From: Amyelois transitella
Lineage: Eukaryota > Arthropoda > Insecta > Lepidoptera > Pyralidae
Length of the DNA stretch: 64,000 nucleotides
Assembly: GCF_032362555.1 (NCBI RefSeq)
Contig: NC_083509.1
Location: 9,199,001-9,263,000, forward strand
Direction: 5' to 3'
Position numbers and translations under genes: made by a program. The notes under the pieces were generated by a model, which was not told the origin of the DNA, did no database searches, and saw nothing but the letters and a program-made list of their open reading frames with translations. Positions 1 through 13,500 of the stretch are shown piece after piece. The first letter of the stretch is position 1. The number at the start of each line of letters is the position of its first letter.

Positions 1-1
1 G

Positions 2-120
2 GCACGCGTTCGCCGTTTTGATCTCGCGAATAGGTTTTTATTATGCTGTTTCGCTTTTTATTATGACGTGAAACGAGACAGCGATAACTATTCGTGCGAT
101 AAAAACGGCGTCGCGCGTGC
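2..120. mobile_element. Short foldback/MITE-like element
   Basis: Positions 2-34 and 88-120 are imperfect inverted copies of each other, both starting from GCACGCG and containing GCCGTTTT and CGAATAG. The enclosed sequence is AT-rich. The right half resembles the element at 18566-18700, so both probably belong to one non-autonomous family. The left boundary lies at the window edge, so completeness and target duplication cannot be judged. Confidence 0.45.
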
Positions 121-2221
121 GATGTTACGAGGGCTGGAGATGTTTTATAAGTTCACTAGTAATAACACTTATTGTTTTTAAACACTTTCTCCGAAAAAAG
201 ATTCGAATACAATGTAGGTTATGACCTACACAACACAAATCCGATAGATATAATTGTTACAAGAATTTAATACTACATAGAGCGACGCCGTAGATTTATT
301 ATACTTAGCAGTACAATGTTAGCAAATTGTATGACGGCTGGTAACAAGGAAACCTTGTTGAAAACTTGTCTGTTCTGTTACGAAATTGCTTTGTTTACAA
401 CAATCAACATTCTGGGAGCAGACATTGTCGGTTGTAATGTTACTCTCACGCTAATGCTCGAGTAGGTACTTTTTGGATAAATATATTTTCTATGTGCAAC
501 TTTACTGAAATATCCGGCTTTTGTAGTGTCTTAGTCTTCAATCAATACCTACTATTTTAGGTGAAATAAGGTCCGATGGTAAAAAGAAAGAGCTTTTTCT
601 GTGAATTTCATATACTCGTATAACTAGAAGAAAAAGCACAATTCCTAACGATGTGGTTTCAGGTAGACATGATCATAAAAACTTTTCATATTATTTTCAC
701 AGAATTTTTCTTTTATCTAAACTGCAAATCGCAAGTACAATGAGAAGTACGTTATGTTGAGAGAGAAACTTTATTATTCGCAAAGTCATGGGGAGTTCTG
801 AAAGAAAAACAAAATCAATAAAAACAAAGCCGTACCAGGCCATGTATTCATAAATCATAAAAACATACGCTAAGAGCAATATTCCCGAAATTCCCATTTT
901 AACACAGTAGACTAGACGCCCATTAGAAAGCCGTATATGTTTAACAACAAACTTCAGGTTGTTAGCTTTACGGACGTTGAAAGTTAGCGGAATCCAGATT
1001 AAACCGGAATTATGCCACTACGAACTTAGGCAGTTTCCACTTGCGCCCTTCGATCGGTCTTACTCGAAAGTTACAGGATATTTAAAGCCAGCGTTTCTGC
1101 TTGGAGAGGCTAAGACGTCAATACAATGATACGTCTTACAATACAGCGCATTTGACTGCAGTTATAGGGAAATTAGGAAAGGGAAGTAACTAGCGTTCTT
1201 GCCTTTTTAGATGTCTTAAAATTATGTAGATAGCAGCGTTTTTGGTTGCTTTGCAGGAAAAATCTGTCAGTTGCCCGGTATAGAAAGAGTTTTACATAGT
1301 TACATTGATATAAAGCATAGATAGTTAAAATAAATAAATAGTATGGGACAAATTTCACAGATTCAGTTAGTCTCGAAGTAATTTCGTAAATTGTGTTTCG
1401 AGATTCTAACTCAAAACTAAATGATTGATTACATTTAGTATCTACTATACAAAATATGCGAATCTCTCTGCTGCATGCAAACAAAAATAAATGTTGAACC
1501 ACTATGCATTGCATCACGAAAATTTGATAAACATGAGAATATCATGGATCCGATGGCTCAAAGTTATTTCGAGCATCCTCAATATTCGCTTCCAAAAAGG
1601 TATTTTTGTCATACATTTTTTATTCCATCTGAGTTGCCTTTGCCGGTCAATGGAAGAGTGATCGAATCTCACTGAATTTTTTTTATCCCGATATACCAGC
1701 TCAAAGGGGAAATTGTTGGTTCGTCGGATGACAACCAAAATCATTTGCTTAATCCCGACAGACAGATTCTATATAATCTTTTTTGAAATCGTGTCATGAT
1801 ATTTCGATGATTATCTTTGAAAATTGTGACTTTTGAATTTTAACGTTACTTTTGTTTACAATTGTATCGATAAACTGACTCTACATTAGGTACTTCATCG
1901 TAACTTTATGTTTTCACTTATATAGGAAATTATTTAATTACTTTTAATATCGAACAAGTAGACCGAGCAAAGAGAGGTTAAAGACATAGAAGTCGGAATA
2001 AAATAATTTATTTTTGTGATTCAAGTATAATTTTCTTCCAATTTTATCTGCAATACGTGGAATGTGGCCTTTCAGTCTTTTCAAGACTGGGAAAAAGAAG
2101 TAATTATATGCTGTGCAGTATTATATGTGTGTGTTATCTTTAATTAGCGATAGGTACGCTGACAGTAAGTTAACTGAGGAAAAAAATATTTTATTGTAAT
2201 TTCTACTATGTTTTGTTTTAG
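121..2221. other. Upstream intron or flank of TMTC3, no exon recognised
   Basis: No TMTC3-like exon was found here. The protein should have roughly 230 more N-terminal residues than this window shows, so the stretch is probably intron and the missing exons lie to the left. It holds a degenerate SINE fragment (1335-1455, minus) and a fragment of the common 265-bp repeat near 2045-2120 that carries its TCTTTTCAAGA hairpin. The open segments around 1173-1744 have no recognisable product. Confidence 0.5.
1335..1455 (-). repeat. Degenerate SINE 3' part
   Basis: Read on the minus strand this matches the body of the tRNA-derived SINE at 30991-31232, including the stretches equivalent to GAGTTAGTATCTCG, CGAACTTACTTCGAG and TTTGTCCC. 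Many substitutions and no tRNA-like head, so it is an old truncated copy. Confidence 0.55.
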
Positions 2222-5200
2222 ACTGGAGATACGTAGCGGCATGTACGGCATGCGTGGGCGTCGCCATGCTCTGCAAGGAGCAGGGCATCACCGTCACTGG
2301 AGTCTGCGTCGTGTACGAACTGTTTGTCGCACAAAAGGTATTAATACTTTATTTGTACTTCTTTCTGTATGCCGGTTGATTGGAATAGATATTTTTAACT
2401 GGATATTTATTTTTATAAATATTGATAGATATTTTTATTTTTTTATGTGTTCTTCTTTGTTTTGTTTTATGCAATAAGGTTAAAACAACAACGTTACAAA
2501 TTGTGAATTTACTAAAAAGTTAAAGCAAGCATTACCTTTAGGCGATAGTAACTAACGCGCGAAAAGATTCACGCAATGTATTAATTATGCGCATTTAAGT
2601 ATTAAAGTTTATAAAGGTTTCTAAACCATGAAAGGATTGAAACCTAACGCAATATCCTAAAACCATACCCGAATGTATCAAAGTCACACGAACCCAAGTT
2701 TATGCAAATTATGTGCGTATAAAACTTTTCACCACCCGCAATTGTAATTCGTGACAAATACCAGCACAGGGCTTCAAGGGAACTAAGTAAATGGGGCCCC
2801 TTAAGTGTTTCACTTACGCCATCTTATGACACGTTTTAGCAGACGTCAGCCATAGACTTAAGAAAATTTAAACATGTCATTGGAAATGTTATGGTATTTA
2901 ATTCGTTCACACGGCCTGTATATTTTGTTGCGTACTGTGGTCACGTGATTGATTTACATAATTGAAGTATTTTTTATCACATTAGCTACTATTATTATTT
3001 CTTCACGTATGATTTTTTCCTTTGGGAGGAAATACCATATTTGTGACCTACTTCTCTATTATTCCAATTTAAAGTTTTCATCTTGCGTTTTCAGTCACTT
3101 GAGAATTGTTTAACGCATACTTACTTCATTCATCATATCATTACGATGATCATAACTAGATAAATATTAAAGAAATACAATCTGCTAACTATATAAATAT
3201 AAAAAGAATTTGTCATGACATACTATTCCAAAACTAAAAATAATAAAAACAGCATCTGTTAAGTTTCGCCTTGGCTAATCCAACTTTTTACTCACACATT
3301 TGCATGCTCTCCAGAACTTGAGATACAAGACGGATTTCGACTTCAGATTTATTTACACGCGCCACAGAGTCGAATCTCGCTCAACTTCGAACCTTAGGCT
3401 GCGTTTCCACCAGAGGTGTGCGAAGATGCGTAGCGAGCGATGTGTTCTTGAAGAACCAATGAAATCACATCATTTACTTAGTCTCGAGCACAGTTCTGGT
3501 CGAAAGCATGGCTTGATTTTTGTACGTTCAAACCAAACGAGACAGTGTGCGAGAAATGCATTCCGTGCGAGGTTTCAGTCAAACTATATGAGCCAGTCCA
3601 TAGACATAGACGGTTCGCATTAAACAATAATGCAATAATTTTCATAGCTCCGCTTCAAATCTTACGACACATTTTTCTCGCACACCTTTGGTGGAAACCC
3701 CCACACATGTACACAGCTGAACATCTTCGCACGACACATTTTCCTCTACATCTCTGTGTAAACGCAGCCTTAGTTTAACATTAACCATTCTCTCACTGCT
3801 GCGGAGTTCAATACTCGCTATGCCTGTGACCCAGTTCTTCGGCTTTGTAAATGGAAATTACTTTTTGCGGGGCTGCTTTTGGTCTCCAGCCGGTTCTGGG
3901 AGATAATGTGAAAAACTAAAATATAATTTCCGCAGCACTCACGCTTCGCTGCGTGCCGATAGGTCAGCGTAACATTTTACTGTGACATTATGGACTTGGT
4001 AACGCTGTGAAATACTGTTGCTGGTATAGTAAATTTCAGTTTTACGTGTTTTACGCAGCTCAGAACTGTAACGTTATTTAGGTAATGGAATATTAAAAAT
4101 AAAATTTCTGCTTCATTTACCATCAAAAAAATACAAAGTATTAAATAAACATACATATACACGTAAACTAACCTATATGTAGGTAAGGTACCTAAACGAA
4201 AATCATATTTCACATAATAAATCAAAATTAAATATTTCAAAGAAATACAATTATGTACTGAAACTAATCTTGCATACCCGTTTCACAAGGCCACATAGAC
4301 TAAAATTCATACTAATTTCTTTCAGCGTCGCAACTCCAGTGGCAGCAGCCGTTGGTCCTGGCTCGATGCGTGGGGCAAAGGTTCAGGGTGGGGCTGCGCG
4401 TGTGGGGAAGCCGCCAGGCGCGTGACGACCGTCTGCTGTGCCACGTTGGCTTTGTTGGCGGCCAGGCTTCACGTCATGGGCGCCCAGTTGCCCGTGTTCA
4501 CGAGGTTTGACAACCCTGCTGGTGCCGCACCCCCGCCGGCAAGGTGAGATGTTGGAATCATCATAACATATTTTTTAATTAATTATATGTGGCTTTGCCC
4601 CTATGGGACTTTGGGTACGCCTGTGGGCAGTCCTCCAGATGAGTGATAACTGTCTGCTGTGCTACGTTAGCCCTGCTAGCGGCCTGGTTTCACATCATGG
4701 GCTCCCAGTTGCCGTGTTTACGAGGTTCGACGAAAAGTCGAAAGTTTTTTGTTATCTTGATTTCCAAAACCAACGCATTTTAACCTTAACCATTCAATGA
4801 GAGCTTTCTCAAAGAATACTTTTTGAGATGCTTACCTATTATTAAAACAATCTTAACTTTAGCACCATCAAAGTCGACTGCGACAGGTGCCAATTCGTCT
4901 GCTAAATAAAATATAAATTATTTATTCCTAGGCCGCTGCTTCCCTACAAACTCCGGAGTTGTTCAAGGAGTTAAATTTCTAATCAGTTGAGAATCAGACT
5001 TGAGAATTGAGTTTAACGACCCTCCACCAATCTATTTGCGATGCGCATAATAACTACATTGTGCTATGCTCTGTTTCCCCAATAAAGTTTGCGTAATTTG
5101 GTTTAGGAGCTACTTTGTCCGGAGATTCGGCTCGGCGTTCTGTGTCCACGAGTTTAATCACACGACCATAGAATTTAGTATTTCTGTAGACGAGCTAGCT

Positions 5201-8200
5201 CTTGTACGCTGCCCCAGTTTCTAATCAAGGCTTGCGGTTGGCGCTGGATCTATTTCAAAGCGGGTTACGTTTCCAGCAAAAGACGTAACGATTAGACATG
5301 CTGCTAGAATCCTTTGCTCAATAGCGCGGCAGTAATGTCTTTGCCGGCATTTAACATTCATATATAAACTATTAATTAATTTCAGTATGTATAATTTTGA
5401 CTCTTAGATTGTTTATATTCTCTATTAACTAAGTAAGGCTAGCTAGCTAATATCATTTTCAAAAATTACACATACTCAACTTCAATAAAATAGGATGTTA
5501 AAACAAACACAGAAGGCTGGACTTCTTCGACGGATTTTCAATAGTAGGTTCATAGTAGAGTAGTATAATTACTAGTACCTACTGGTTATTCGAGTGGGAC
5601 ATCACGCCAGGCGTTAAATGGGTTAAGACAATTATAAGTTTTTTACTCTAAATTTGTTCTAGGCTTCTTACTAAAATTTAGGGTACCTTAAAAGTATATC
5701 TAATGATCTTGGAATCCTGTTAGTTAACTTTGGAGCCACATTAATTTTACGACCTACGTTCGTCATTCCCGCTCATTGTTTAAGGGTGGCTTTTCCCGCC
5801 CTCAGTAGTTAAGTGAACGCTCAAATTCGTGTAAAACGAACCCAGGGCCGGAGGGGAAGGTCAGTGACTTCTTACGACAGAAATTAATTGGTCTCCTCCA
5901 CCGAAATTCTAAGGAAATGTTGACAAATAGTCTTCGATTGACTTGTTGTCAAGGAAATACAATGTACGGTTCGATTCGCCAACAATAAATGCGTTCAATT
6001 TAACCTTACTGGATTTAGCTCGCACAAGCCACTGGACATTTACTTGTTCTTGAAGGATTATTTGTATTACCTACCTACCAGCTTTTCACTTTGGTAATAT
6101 GAAATTAGGAATTTAGTGTAAAAATTACAGCGTAAAATTGAAAGTACCTAATAAAGAAGTGAAGTAAAGTACCTTCACATCAAAGTTTATTTCAAACGGA
6201 GCTGTGCTTATGATGTCCTCTCCAATAAAAAGAGATGGAAACACCCTATTCTATTTTAAACAGACTGCATCGATGAACTTAAAATATAATGAAAACTATT
6301 CCAACAGGCATCTGACATTCGCATACCTGCCAGCCCTGAATGCCTGGCTTCTAACTCTGCCCGAGGCTTTGTGTTGTGACTGGACCATGGGCACGGTGGC
6401 GTTGCTCCGGTCGTGGCGGGACCCTCGGAACCTGGCCACGATAGCGTTGGCAACTACACTCATCGCGGCAGCTGTTCACGCCTTGAGGACTAGGTCTTCG
6501 GCGCTTTCCATGGTAAGCCAATTGGTAATGTTAGTTATTAGTTACGTTTACTTGTATTTTATGCTCCAATAAATAATTTCTTTATATTCTTTAAATTATG
6601 TAATTGAAATCCATAACTTCTGACCCTGTCCAAAGCGCTGCAACACAACTATGGGGTCACAAAGTTTTTTTTATATGAAAGAATTTAATGGTATTAGTCA
6701 TGCAAGGCTAAACACTAAGTCTATCTTCTAATCAACTCATTTCTCATCGAACTTCTTATTTCAGGGACTAGCACTTCTAGTTCTGCCGTTCCTCCCAGCA
6801 TCGAACCTGTTCTTCCCAGTCGGGTTTGTGGTCGCCGAGCGCGTCCTCTACATGCCTTCCATGGGGTGGTGCCTCCTGGTGGCCCATGGATGGAGGCTGC
6901 TAGCCAAGAAACGGGCTAAATTAGCCGCCGCTGCGCTGATTTTCCTCATTCTTGCATTCAGCGCCAAAACTTATGTGAGGAATTGGGATTGGAAGACTGA
7001 ATACTCTATTTTTGCTTCTGGATTGAAGGTATGTTTGACACTATTTTATATTTTGTTATATAATATCGAAACTTACATAAAACTAAGTCTCAGGTTCTGT
7101 TAAAATAATATTGCCCATCTTTCTACAAGTCACTGAACGAAACATAAAAATCATGAATGATCTTAATTTTAATTTTAGGATGAATTTCTAGTTTTTCAGC
7201 TACCTACCTACTTACTTACTTCTCAGAGATAAGAAATCAATCCAACTTTATTTTACCTCAAACATTGGCCATTGATTCCAGGTCAACCGAAACAACGCAA
7301 AACTGTACAACAACGTAGGGCATGCCTTAGAAGCTGAAGGAAAATACGCTGAAGCACTTGAATTCTTCAACACTGCCGTAGGCGTACAACCAGATGACGT
7401 TGGTGCCCACATCAACGTAGGAAGAACCTACAACCATCTAGGACGATACCAGGAAGCCGAAGATGCTTATGTTAAAGCCAAATCTCTTCTACCAAAAGCA
7501 AAACCTGGAGAATCCTATCAAGCGAGAATCGCTCCGAATCATCTGAACGTCTTCTTGAATTTAGCCAATCTGATCTCCAAGAATGCTACGAGGCTAGAAG
7601 AAGCAGATATGCTTTATAGACAAGCTATAAGCATGAGAGCTGATTATACACAGGCGTATATTAATAGAGGGGACATTCTGATAAAGCTGAACAGAACGAA
7701 AGAAGCCCAGGAAGTGTATGAACGGGCGTTGTTGTATGATAGTGGGAACCCAGATATTTATTACAATGTGAGTATATAACTTAAGTATCTACAAGTTCTT
7801 TTTTCTAATTAAAGATTGATCTAATTAAAGCTTCAAGTATAGAGTTGTATGTAGTTTGATGGTAAATGATAAGAATAGGAACCTTGTCCATTGACAGGAC
7901 TATGTACTGAGCAAGATAAGACGCCAAACAATCGGATATTTGCTATTATTTGTCGTTTATATTCTGACTCATACCTGACGCTTTTATAATCAGTTTAATA
8001 CTGGATGAAATGTACTGTACGTAATCATTGTTTCTTTTTTATATTTATTTACACTGTCAAATATTTCAGTTGGGAGTGGTCCTCCTCGAGCAAGGCAAAG
8101 CATCGCAAGCGCTGGCGTACCTGGACAAGGCGCTGGAACTTGAACCTGAACACGAACAAGCGCTGCTGAACTCCGCCATTTTGCTGCAAGAACTCGGCGC

Positions 8201-9397
8201 AGCTGATTTGCGGCATTTAGCTAGGCAACGACTGCTAAAGCTGCTGGATAAAGATGGTGAGTTAAAGATTTAAATAACTGGAATATTTTATAATATATAG
8301 TGTTAGGGTACATGAAGAAAACACAAAGCATTTATGAAAAGAGAGGAGATCATTGTACCGCCCACGAGAAGTTTCTAAATCTATTGACTAATAAGGTGCA
8401 ACTTGTCAGTTTGCTAGTATTTATGTGGTCCAAGACAATTACACAAAGAATGTTCGCTGTCATCCATATTCCCAATAACACAAACTCCAATGAACGACTA
8501 CGAAAATCTCTCACTCACTCACAATTGAGATTTTGTATAACAAAATATATATATTTATTAGACATTCAAGATAAGTCTATCTACTTCTCCAGTCTAAAAT
8601 GTTATAAATTTAGGTTTTCAACACCATTTCCCATTGTAGCCACGAACGAGCGCGTCCATTTCAACCTGGGCATGGTCTGCATGGACGAAGGAGACGCGGA
8701 ATGCGCCGAGCGTTGGTTCCGAGCGGCCGTGCATCTAAAGCCAGACTTCCGATCAGCTCTCTTCAACCTCGCCCTACTCTTGGCTGATCGCCGGCGGCCG
8801 TTGGAAGCAGCACCGTTCCTTAAACAACTTGTGAGGCACCACCCAGACCACGTGAAGGCGTTGGTGCTTCTTGGCGATATTTACATCAACTCTGTCAAAG
8901 ATCTGGATGCGGCTGAGAGCGTAAGTGTTTTATTATCAGAATATCTTGGTTGGCTAAGGCAGGGCGACTTTAACTGAAGTTGGTAGTTTAGGTGTTGTTA
9001 TCACTTTAGATTACTTAGAAATAAGCTTACTTACACTTTCCTTTCGAATCACTGTTTCTCAACCACATTCTTTCCATCATTTCAGTGTTACCGCCGCATC
9101 TTGGAGCTGGAGCCCGACAACGTCCAAGCCCTGCACAACCTGTGCGTGGTAGCCGTCGAACGCGGCAAGCTCGCGATCGCCGAGGAGTGCCTCACACGAG
9201 CCGCCGCCCTCGCCCCACACGAGCACTACATACAGCGGCACCTCGCGGTAGTCCGCGCAAGACGCGCCGCAGCCACCACCACCACCACCACCACGCCCAC
9301 TCCCGCCAACACCGCCTCAGCAACAACCGAGGTCCGCGCCCGCTGGAACTACATCCCACAACAACCACCCGACCCACACGAAACCGACGACTCATAG
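2222..9397 (+). CDS. Tmtc3: TMTC3-type protein O-mannosyltransferase with TPR repeats (3' part, 8 exons)
   Basis: Exons with consistent phases: 2222-2337, 4326-4543, 6308-6512, 6765-7028, 7282-7767, 8070-8256, 8640-8920 and 9086-9397 (stop 9395-9397), giving 688 residues. The first two exons carry [16 protein letters not shown] and [15 protein letters not shown], and exon 3 carries LCCDWTMGT; these are typical of the membrane-embedded TMTC region with DUF1736. Exon 4 contains [19 protein letters not shown] and the last hydrophobic segment. Exons 5-8 encode tandem TPRs (for example [19 protein letters not shown] and [19 protein letters not shown]). The family sits in the ER membrane and O-mannosylates cadherins and other proteins, with the TPRs facing the lumen; that is family knowledge. 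Human TMTC3 is about 914 residues, so about 230 N-terminal residues are absent here. The C-terminus has a Thr run encoded by ACC repeats (9274-9300). TMTC3 fits better than TMTC1, 2 or 4, but this rests on recalled motifs. Confidence 0.9.
3397..3769. mobile_element. PIF/Harbinger-like MITE with TTA target duplication
   Basis: The ends are inverted repeats: GGCTGCGTTTCCAC at the left and, reverse-complemented, GGCTGCGTTTACAC at the right. The element is flanked by TTA at 3394-3396 and 3770-3772. A 3-bp TTA duplication with short TIRs fits the PIF/Harbinger superfamily. The 373-bp element has no transposase and lies in a TMTC3 intron. Open segments across it are fortuitous. Confidence 0.65.
4613..4731 (+). 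pseudogene. Decayed duplicate of TMTC3 exon 4326-4543
   Basis: Positions 4613-4731 align with 4392-4511 of the functional exon: 25 mismatches and one gap in 120 columns, about 79% identity by my count. In the parental frame the copy has a TGA at 4630-4632 directly before the GTG codon and has lost one C in the CCC proline codon near 4713, which shifts the frame before the FTRFD motif. Its 3' end lacks the parental GTGAG donor. Over the 24 codons before the frameshift, about seven base changes are synonymous and five or six replace a residue, suggesting the copy was once translated. It lies about 70 bp after the parent exon. Confidence 0.75.
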
Positions 9398-10590
9398 CCC
9401 AAAGAACTCGACATGTAAATATTTGAATTTAGAATCGTCGAACACCAATCAAATTCGGCCATATAATCGGTTTTCAAATTCGTTGATCAGGGTACTCTTC
9501 GATTTTTTAATTCTCTTTCGTTCCATTTTCAATCTTCGCAAATAATCTGTCAAGTTAATTTGCATACGGCGTTCCGTGATATTAGTTTTTACACCATATT
9601 TATAAAAATACTGTGTACCTATGCCATAATTACGTATTATAAGTATATTTTGTAGAATATGTTGAAACGAGCTTTCATCATTATTAGCCTGGTATACGGA
9701 TTACAAATAATATCTGTTTAAAATAAATAGGGAATAGTTTTATAGAGATGTATAAACTGTTTCCTAAACTTTGTCTAGTCACAATGCAATTATTCATTGA
9801 ATATTAAGTTGATGTGTTTGTTTATGATAGGTAGAATACATTGCATTGTTAAAATACAACACAACCTATGCTTCTAGGCGTTGGAGGTAGCATAGCCATA
9901 CCCGCGTAATGGCCATCCCTTACTAAATAAATGATACAATAATATTTAATTAAATAGTTAAGTTGAAACATCTTGAAACAATATTATAATAATGAATTTT
10001 GAAGTCGGATTTGTAAGAACGATTGACTGAGAGTTAAGTCCATTGTATCACTACAAGTGATCATGTTGTACTTATTGTAAATTAAGGGAAAAAAAAGATT
10101 TATTTTAACATTCGTTCTAGTCTTTTAGTGAAAAATATTTGTAACCAACTTCTAAATATTTGATTCAATTATGTGTTTAGGATCTTATGTAATTAACATT
10201 AAAAATTACCAGCAAATGCATTTTTAGTGTAAGGAAATATTGTTTTGTGAGTAGAATATTCTGTAAACGGCTCTGATTTTCGACAAATTATTATTTGGCA
10301 TCCAAAATTTTATGTCTCAAAACTATAAAAAAATATGATTATTTTCGTAAGTGCTAATGTTATATTGTAAAAATAAATAAAAGTGATCGACCGTTATTAG
10401 ATTTAGATGTGAAAATGTAATGTTGTTAATGTTTTAAGATAAAAAAGTAACTTTTGTAAAAACTGAATTTTTTACAATGTCTTGAAACATTCCTGGCCCC
10501 GAAGCGAGTTGGCAAATTCGTAAGGACCCCGAATATTATAACTATTTGTCGTCAAAACGTTTATTTTTATAAAATAAAATGATGTTTCAA
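9398..10590 (+). other. TMTC3 3' UTR
   Basis: AT-rich sequence after the TMTC3 stop without plausible coding exons. Several AATAAA motifs occur (near 9722, 9934, 10372 and 10573), so alternative cleavage is likely. The exact end is not visible. Confidence 0.6.
10560..10578. terminator. Opposed poly(A) signals between TMTC3 and Dsp1
   Basis: AATAAA reads on the plus strand at 10573-10578 and on the minus strand at 10565-10560. These fit the distal ends of the TMTC3 and Dsp1 transcripts. Other AATAAA motifs exist on both sides, so use is inferred. Confidence 0.4.
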
Positions 10591-13500
10591 AGGACTATTT
10601 GTTTTTAAATCTTACCCATCATTGTCAGCTGAAAATAAACCTTGTTCCTCTGTCGCGCAATAAAGCCCAACATGGCTTGCGTATCGTGATCGGGGGTTGA
10701 ATAGCATAGGACAGTCTCATTCCAGTCGTCAGAAGTAGGCAAAGCCAACAGTTTGAAAGACAACGTTTTATTAAAATAAGTTGGACAAGAGAGGGACAAA
10801 AAGGGTGAGACCACTAGTCAGAAATCATTAAAACAACCGTATTGTGTAAAAGATTCACTATATTGTTTTGTACAGTGAGCGATTCACAAATTCAACACAA
10901 TATCGCCTTCGTTACACGCCTTAAAAATATTTCTCATTCGACCCCACTATGTTACCTTCTATCCAACAACTAGTTATTTCTTGTGGATTTGCTTATCTGA
11001 TCGATCACTAGAAATTTCAAATCACTAAAACAATATTGATACAAGGTTACATGTAACAAGTCTATCATAAACTGATGAAGATTATCAGAATTTAGTGTTA
11101 ACTTTTTTGACTTAAATATGCCGCTGAAATATAAGGTTAATTAGATATTGAAAACGAAGAAAAAGGCATAACCTAAAACATATCTACATTATAAAAATGC
11201 AAATATGTATTTAAAAGACAACCTATAAAGGCTAACCAAGTTACCATAAAAATCTGATTATGTACAAATATATTTTTTCTCAATAAAATCTTTTGTAGTG
11301 CCCTTAAAAGGACCTTATAATAACGAACAAAAGTTTATAACAGACTTGCTGATCCGGAGAGCTAGCATTACTCAAGACGCTACCTATACATTAAGTACTA
11401 TCACGGTTTGCAGTCATTTGTATGTATGTACATTTTCAACAATACAATCAAATTAATAGATTTCTCTCGAAAGTACAATCTCACATAATCGCAACGAAAA
11501 CGAATCAGAACATAAAATATCTAATGTCAAAAAAAAAGGAATATAATTTAACTATTTACAATTTGCCGTAATGAAACGTTTACATGAACTTAGTAGCTAA
11601 GCACTTAGTTATAGAACTGACGCATTAGTCTCCCATGCTTTTCACATGCATAGTTACTAAATTCGTGTGTGAAAGAAATAACAAAATCTCATACATTCGC
11701 GCGCTCCGCACATAATCACTTATTTTCTAATTTTTAATCACTTACTATTCGATGGACTTAACATTTATTTTGTTAATTGTTCCTGTTATACTATTGCTGA
11801 TGTTACCGCTCGAAATACAAATATAAGGCCACACCTTTTATTTGACCGATACTAGTACATAGAAACACAGAACTTAGGTTAAATTATTACGAATCACAAT
11901 CACTTTTATTATGTTTAGTTATTACAAGGCAAGTTAGAAATTGCAGAAAAAGACAAGATTTTCTTGAGGTAACTTAAAAATATATCATTTAGCCATTAAA
12001 TTAATGGTAGACATGATATTTAATACTTAATAAATCTTTACTAAATCTGCAATGCAAACTTCACACCAATTTGACAACTTTTAGGAGTTGGGTCATAAAC
12101 AATTAATGCTTATTATATAACACGCTATATTATTGAATGGAAAATATCAATATCGGGAAAATACGTAATTAAGTTGAGAAACAATAAAACATACATTTAA
12201 ACAAGACTACCATAGAATTCTAAGTTAAACTATATGATAGACTAATTGTTTAATTCATAACTGTTTGTGTTCATTATTCTATACGAGAATAACTGATAGA
12301 AGGAACCGATTTTGCACTGAAATTTTAAAATCCTGCCGCGCAGCATTTCCCTTGCTGACTAATATAAATAGTAGTATTCGACTATTCAGTGAGTAAAATT
12401 GTCCAAATTCATGAACTTTTGTGAGATTTTATGTGAGTCATTTCGATGATAATGGAAAATAATTTGTATTTAATAGACAAGTATTATTGTCATTGTCGGC
12501 ATAGGTAATAAAAACTCAACCAGTTAAATTTGTAACAATATGAAAGTAGCACAAATTATTTCAAATACATCATCACACATCTCAAAAATAAATTTATAAG
12601 TATGGACAATTGGTATACAACTTTATTCCCGAGTATTAAGTATAAACCTAAGACTATAACTGGTACAAAACAAGTACATCCCTTGTAGAGAAAACAGTTG
12701 ATGTATAAAAATATTCGAGTATATAAAAATGGAGGCGGATGTGCCCGTAGTAGGCGCGAAATTCTAATGGTTGTAATGCAAAACGTCACTATAACAAAAT
12801 ATCATTGGTCACTTTTGCATAATATCATCGGTCACTTTCGAAAACCTACGCCGTAAGCTTGCTCTGCGTGAAACGTTACCAAAACATTTTAAGATACTTT
12901 AAAAAAATAATTACTGATCTGCCTAACAATCTTTTTAACAAGACAAGCTGCATGATACACTCAAGAGACTCGCACAAATGTTGGTGATATTTATTTAAAA
13001 CTTCATTGCACAAAAAAATGTGCAAAAGGAGGACTTAATGCCGTTCGGCATTCTCTACCAGCGAACTAAACAAAAAAACTTTAAGTTGGTTGTGTGATAA
13101 AGCGCACATGCATACTGCAAAATACATTACAAACAATATTTCAACATTACAAATGGTAAACTCAGCTTGACAAAAATAAAAATCTAGCCAGATACTACAA
13201 GACAGAAATAAAAACTAATAGTTATTCTTTAATTTCTAATCGCAACCTCATAATCATATTAGTAACTAAACGAATGATCTTCTATGTTACCCCAAAGGCC
13301 GAGGTTAAGAGACCAACATTGATTATTACTAAAATTATGTACAAACAAAACGCGCATTATTATAACAAGTTTTCACTAATCAAAGTAATACTAACCAGAA
13401 GTATTCTATCCTCCAGATAGATGAAGATTCTTCTAAAGACATACAACTGCGATTCCAAGTAGAGTTTCAAAGTGTAAACAATTATTTTTAAAGGCGGCAC

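Noticed and set aside
3300..3778. Two open frames of 107 and 77 codons in a TMTC3 intron
   Set aside because: They lie mostly inside a MITE and have no recognisable protein features.
8300..8639. Plus-strand open segment before the TMTC3 exon at 8640
   Set aside because: It is intron readthrough; the TPR sequence begins after the acceptor TTGTAG, and the phase fits the donor at 8256.
9085..9426. Overlapping open frames on both strands across the last TMTC3 exon
   Set aside because: Only the 9086-9397 frame matches the phase of the preceding exon and gives TPR sequence. The rest are shadows of GC-rich DNA and the ACC repeat.
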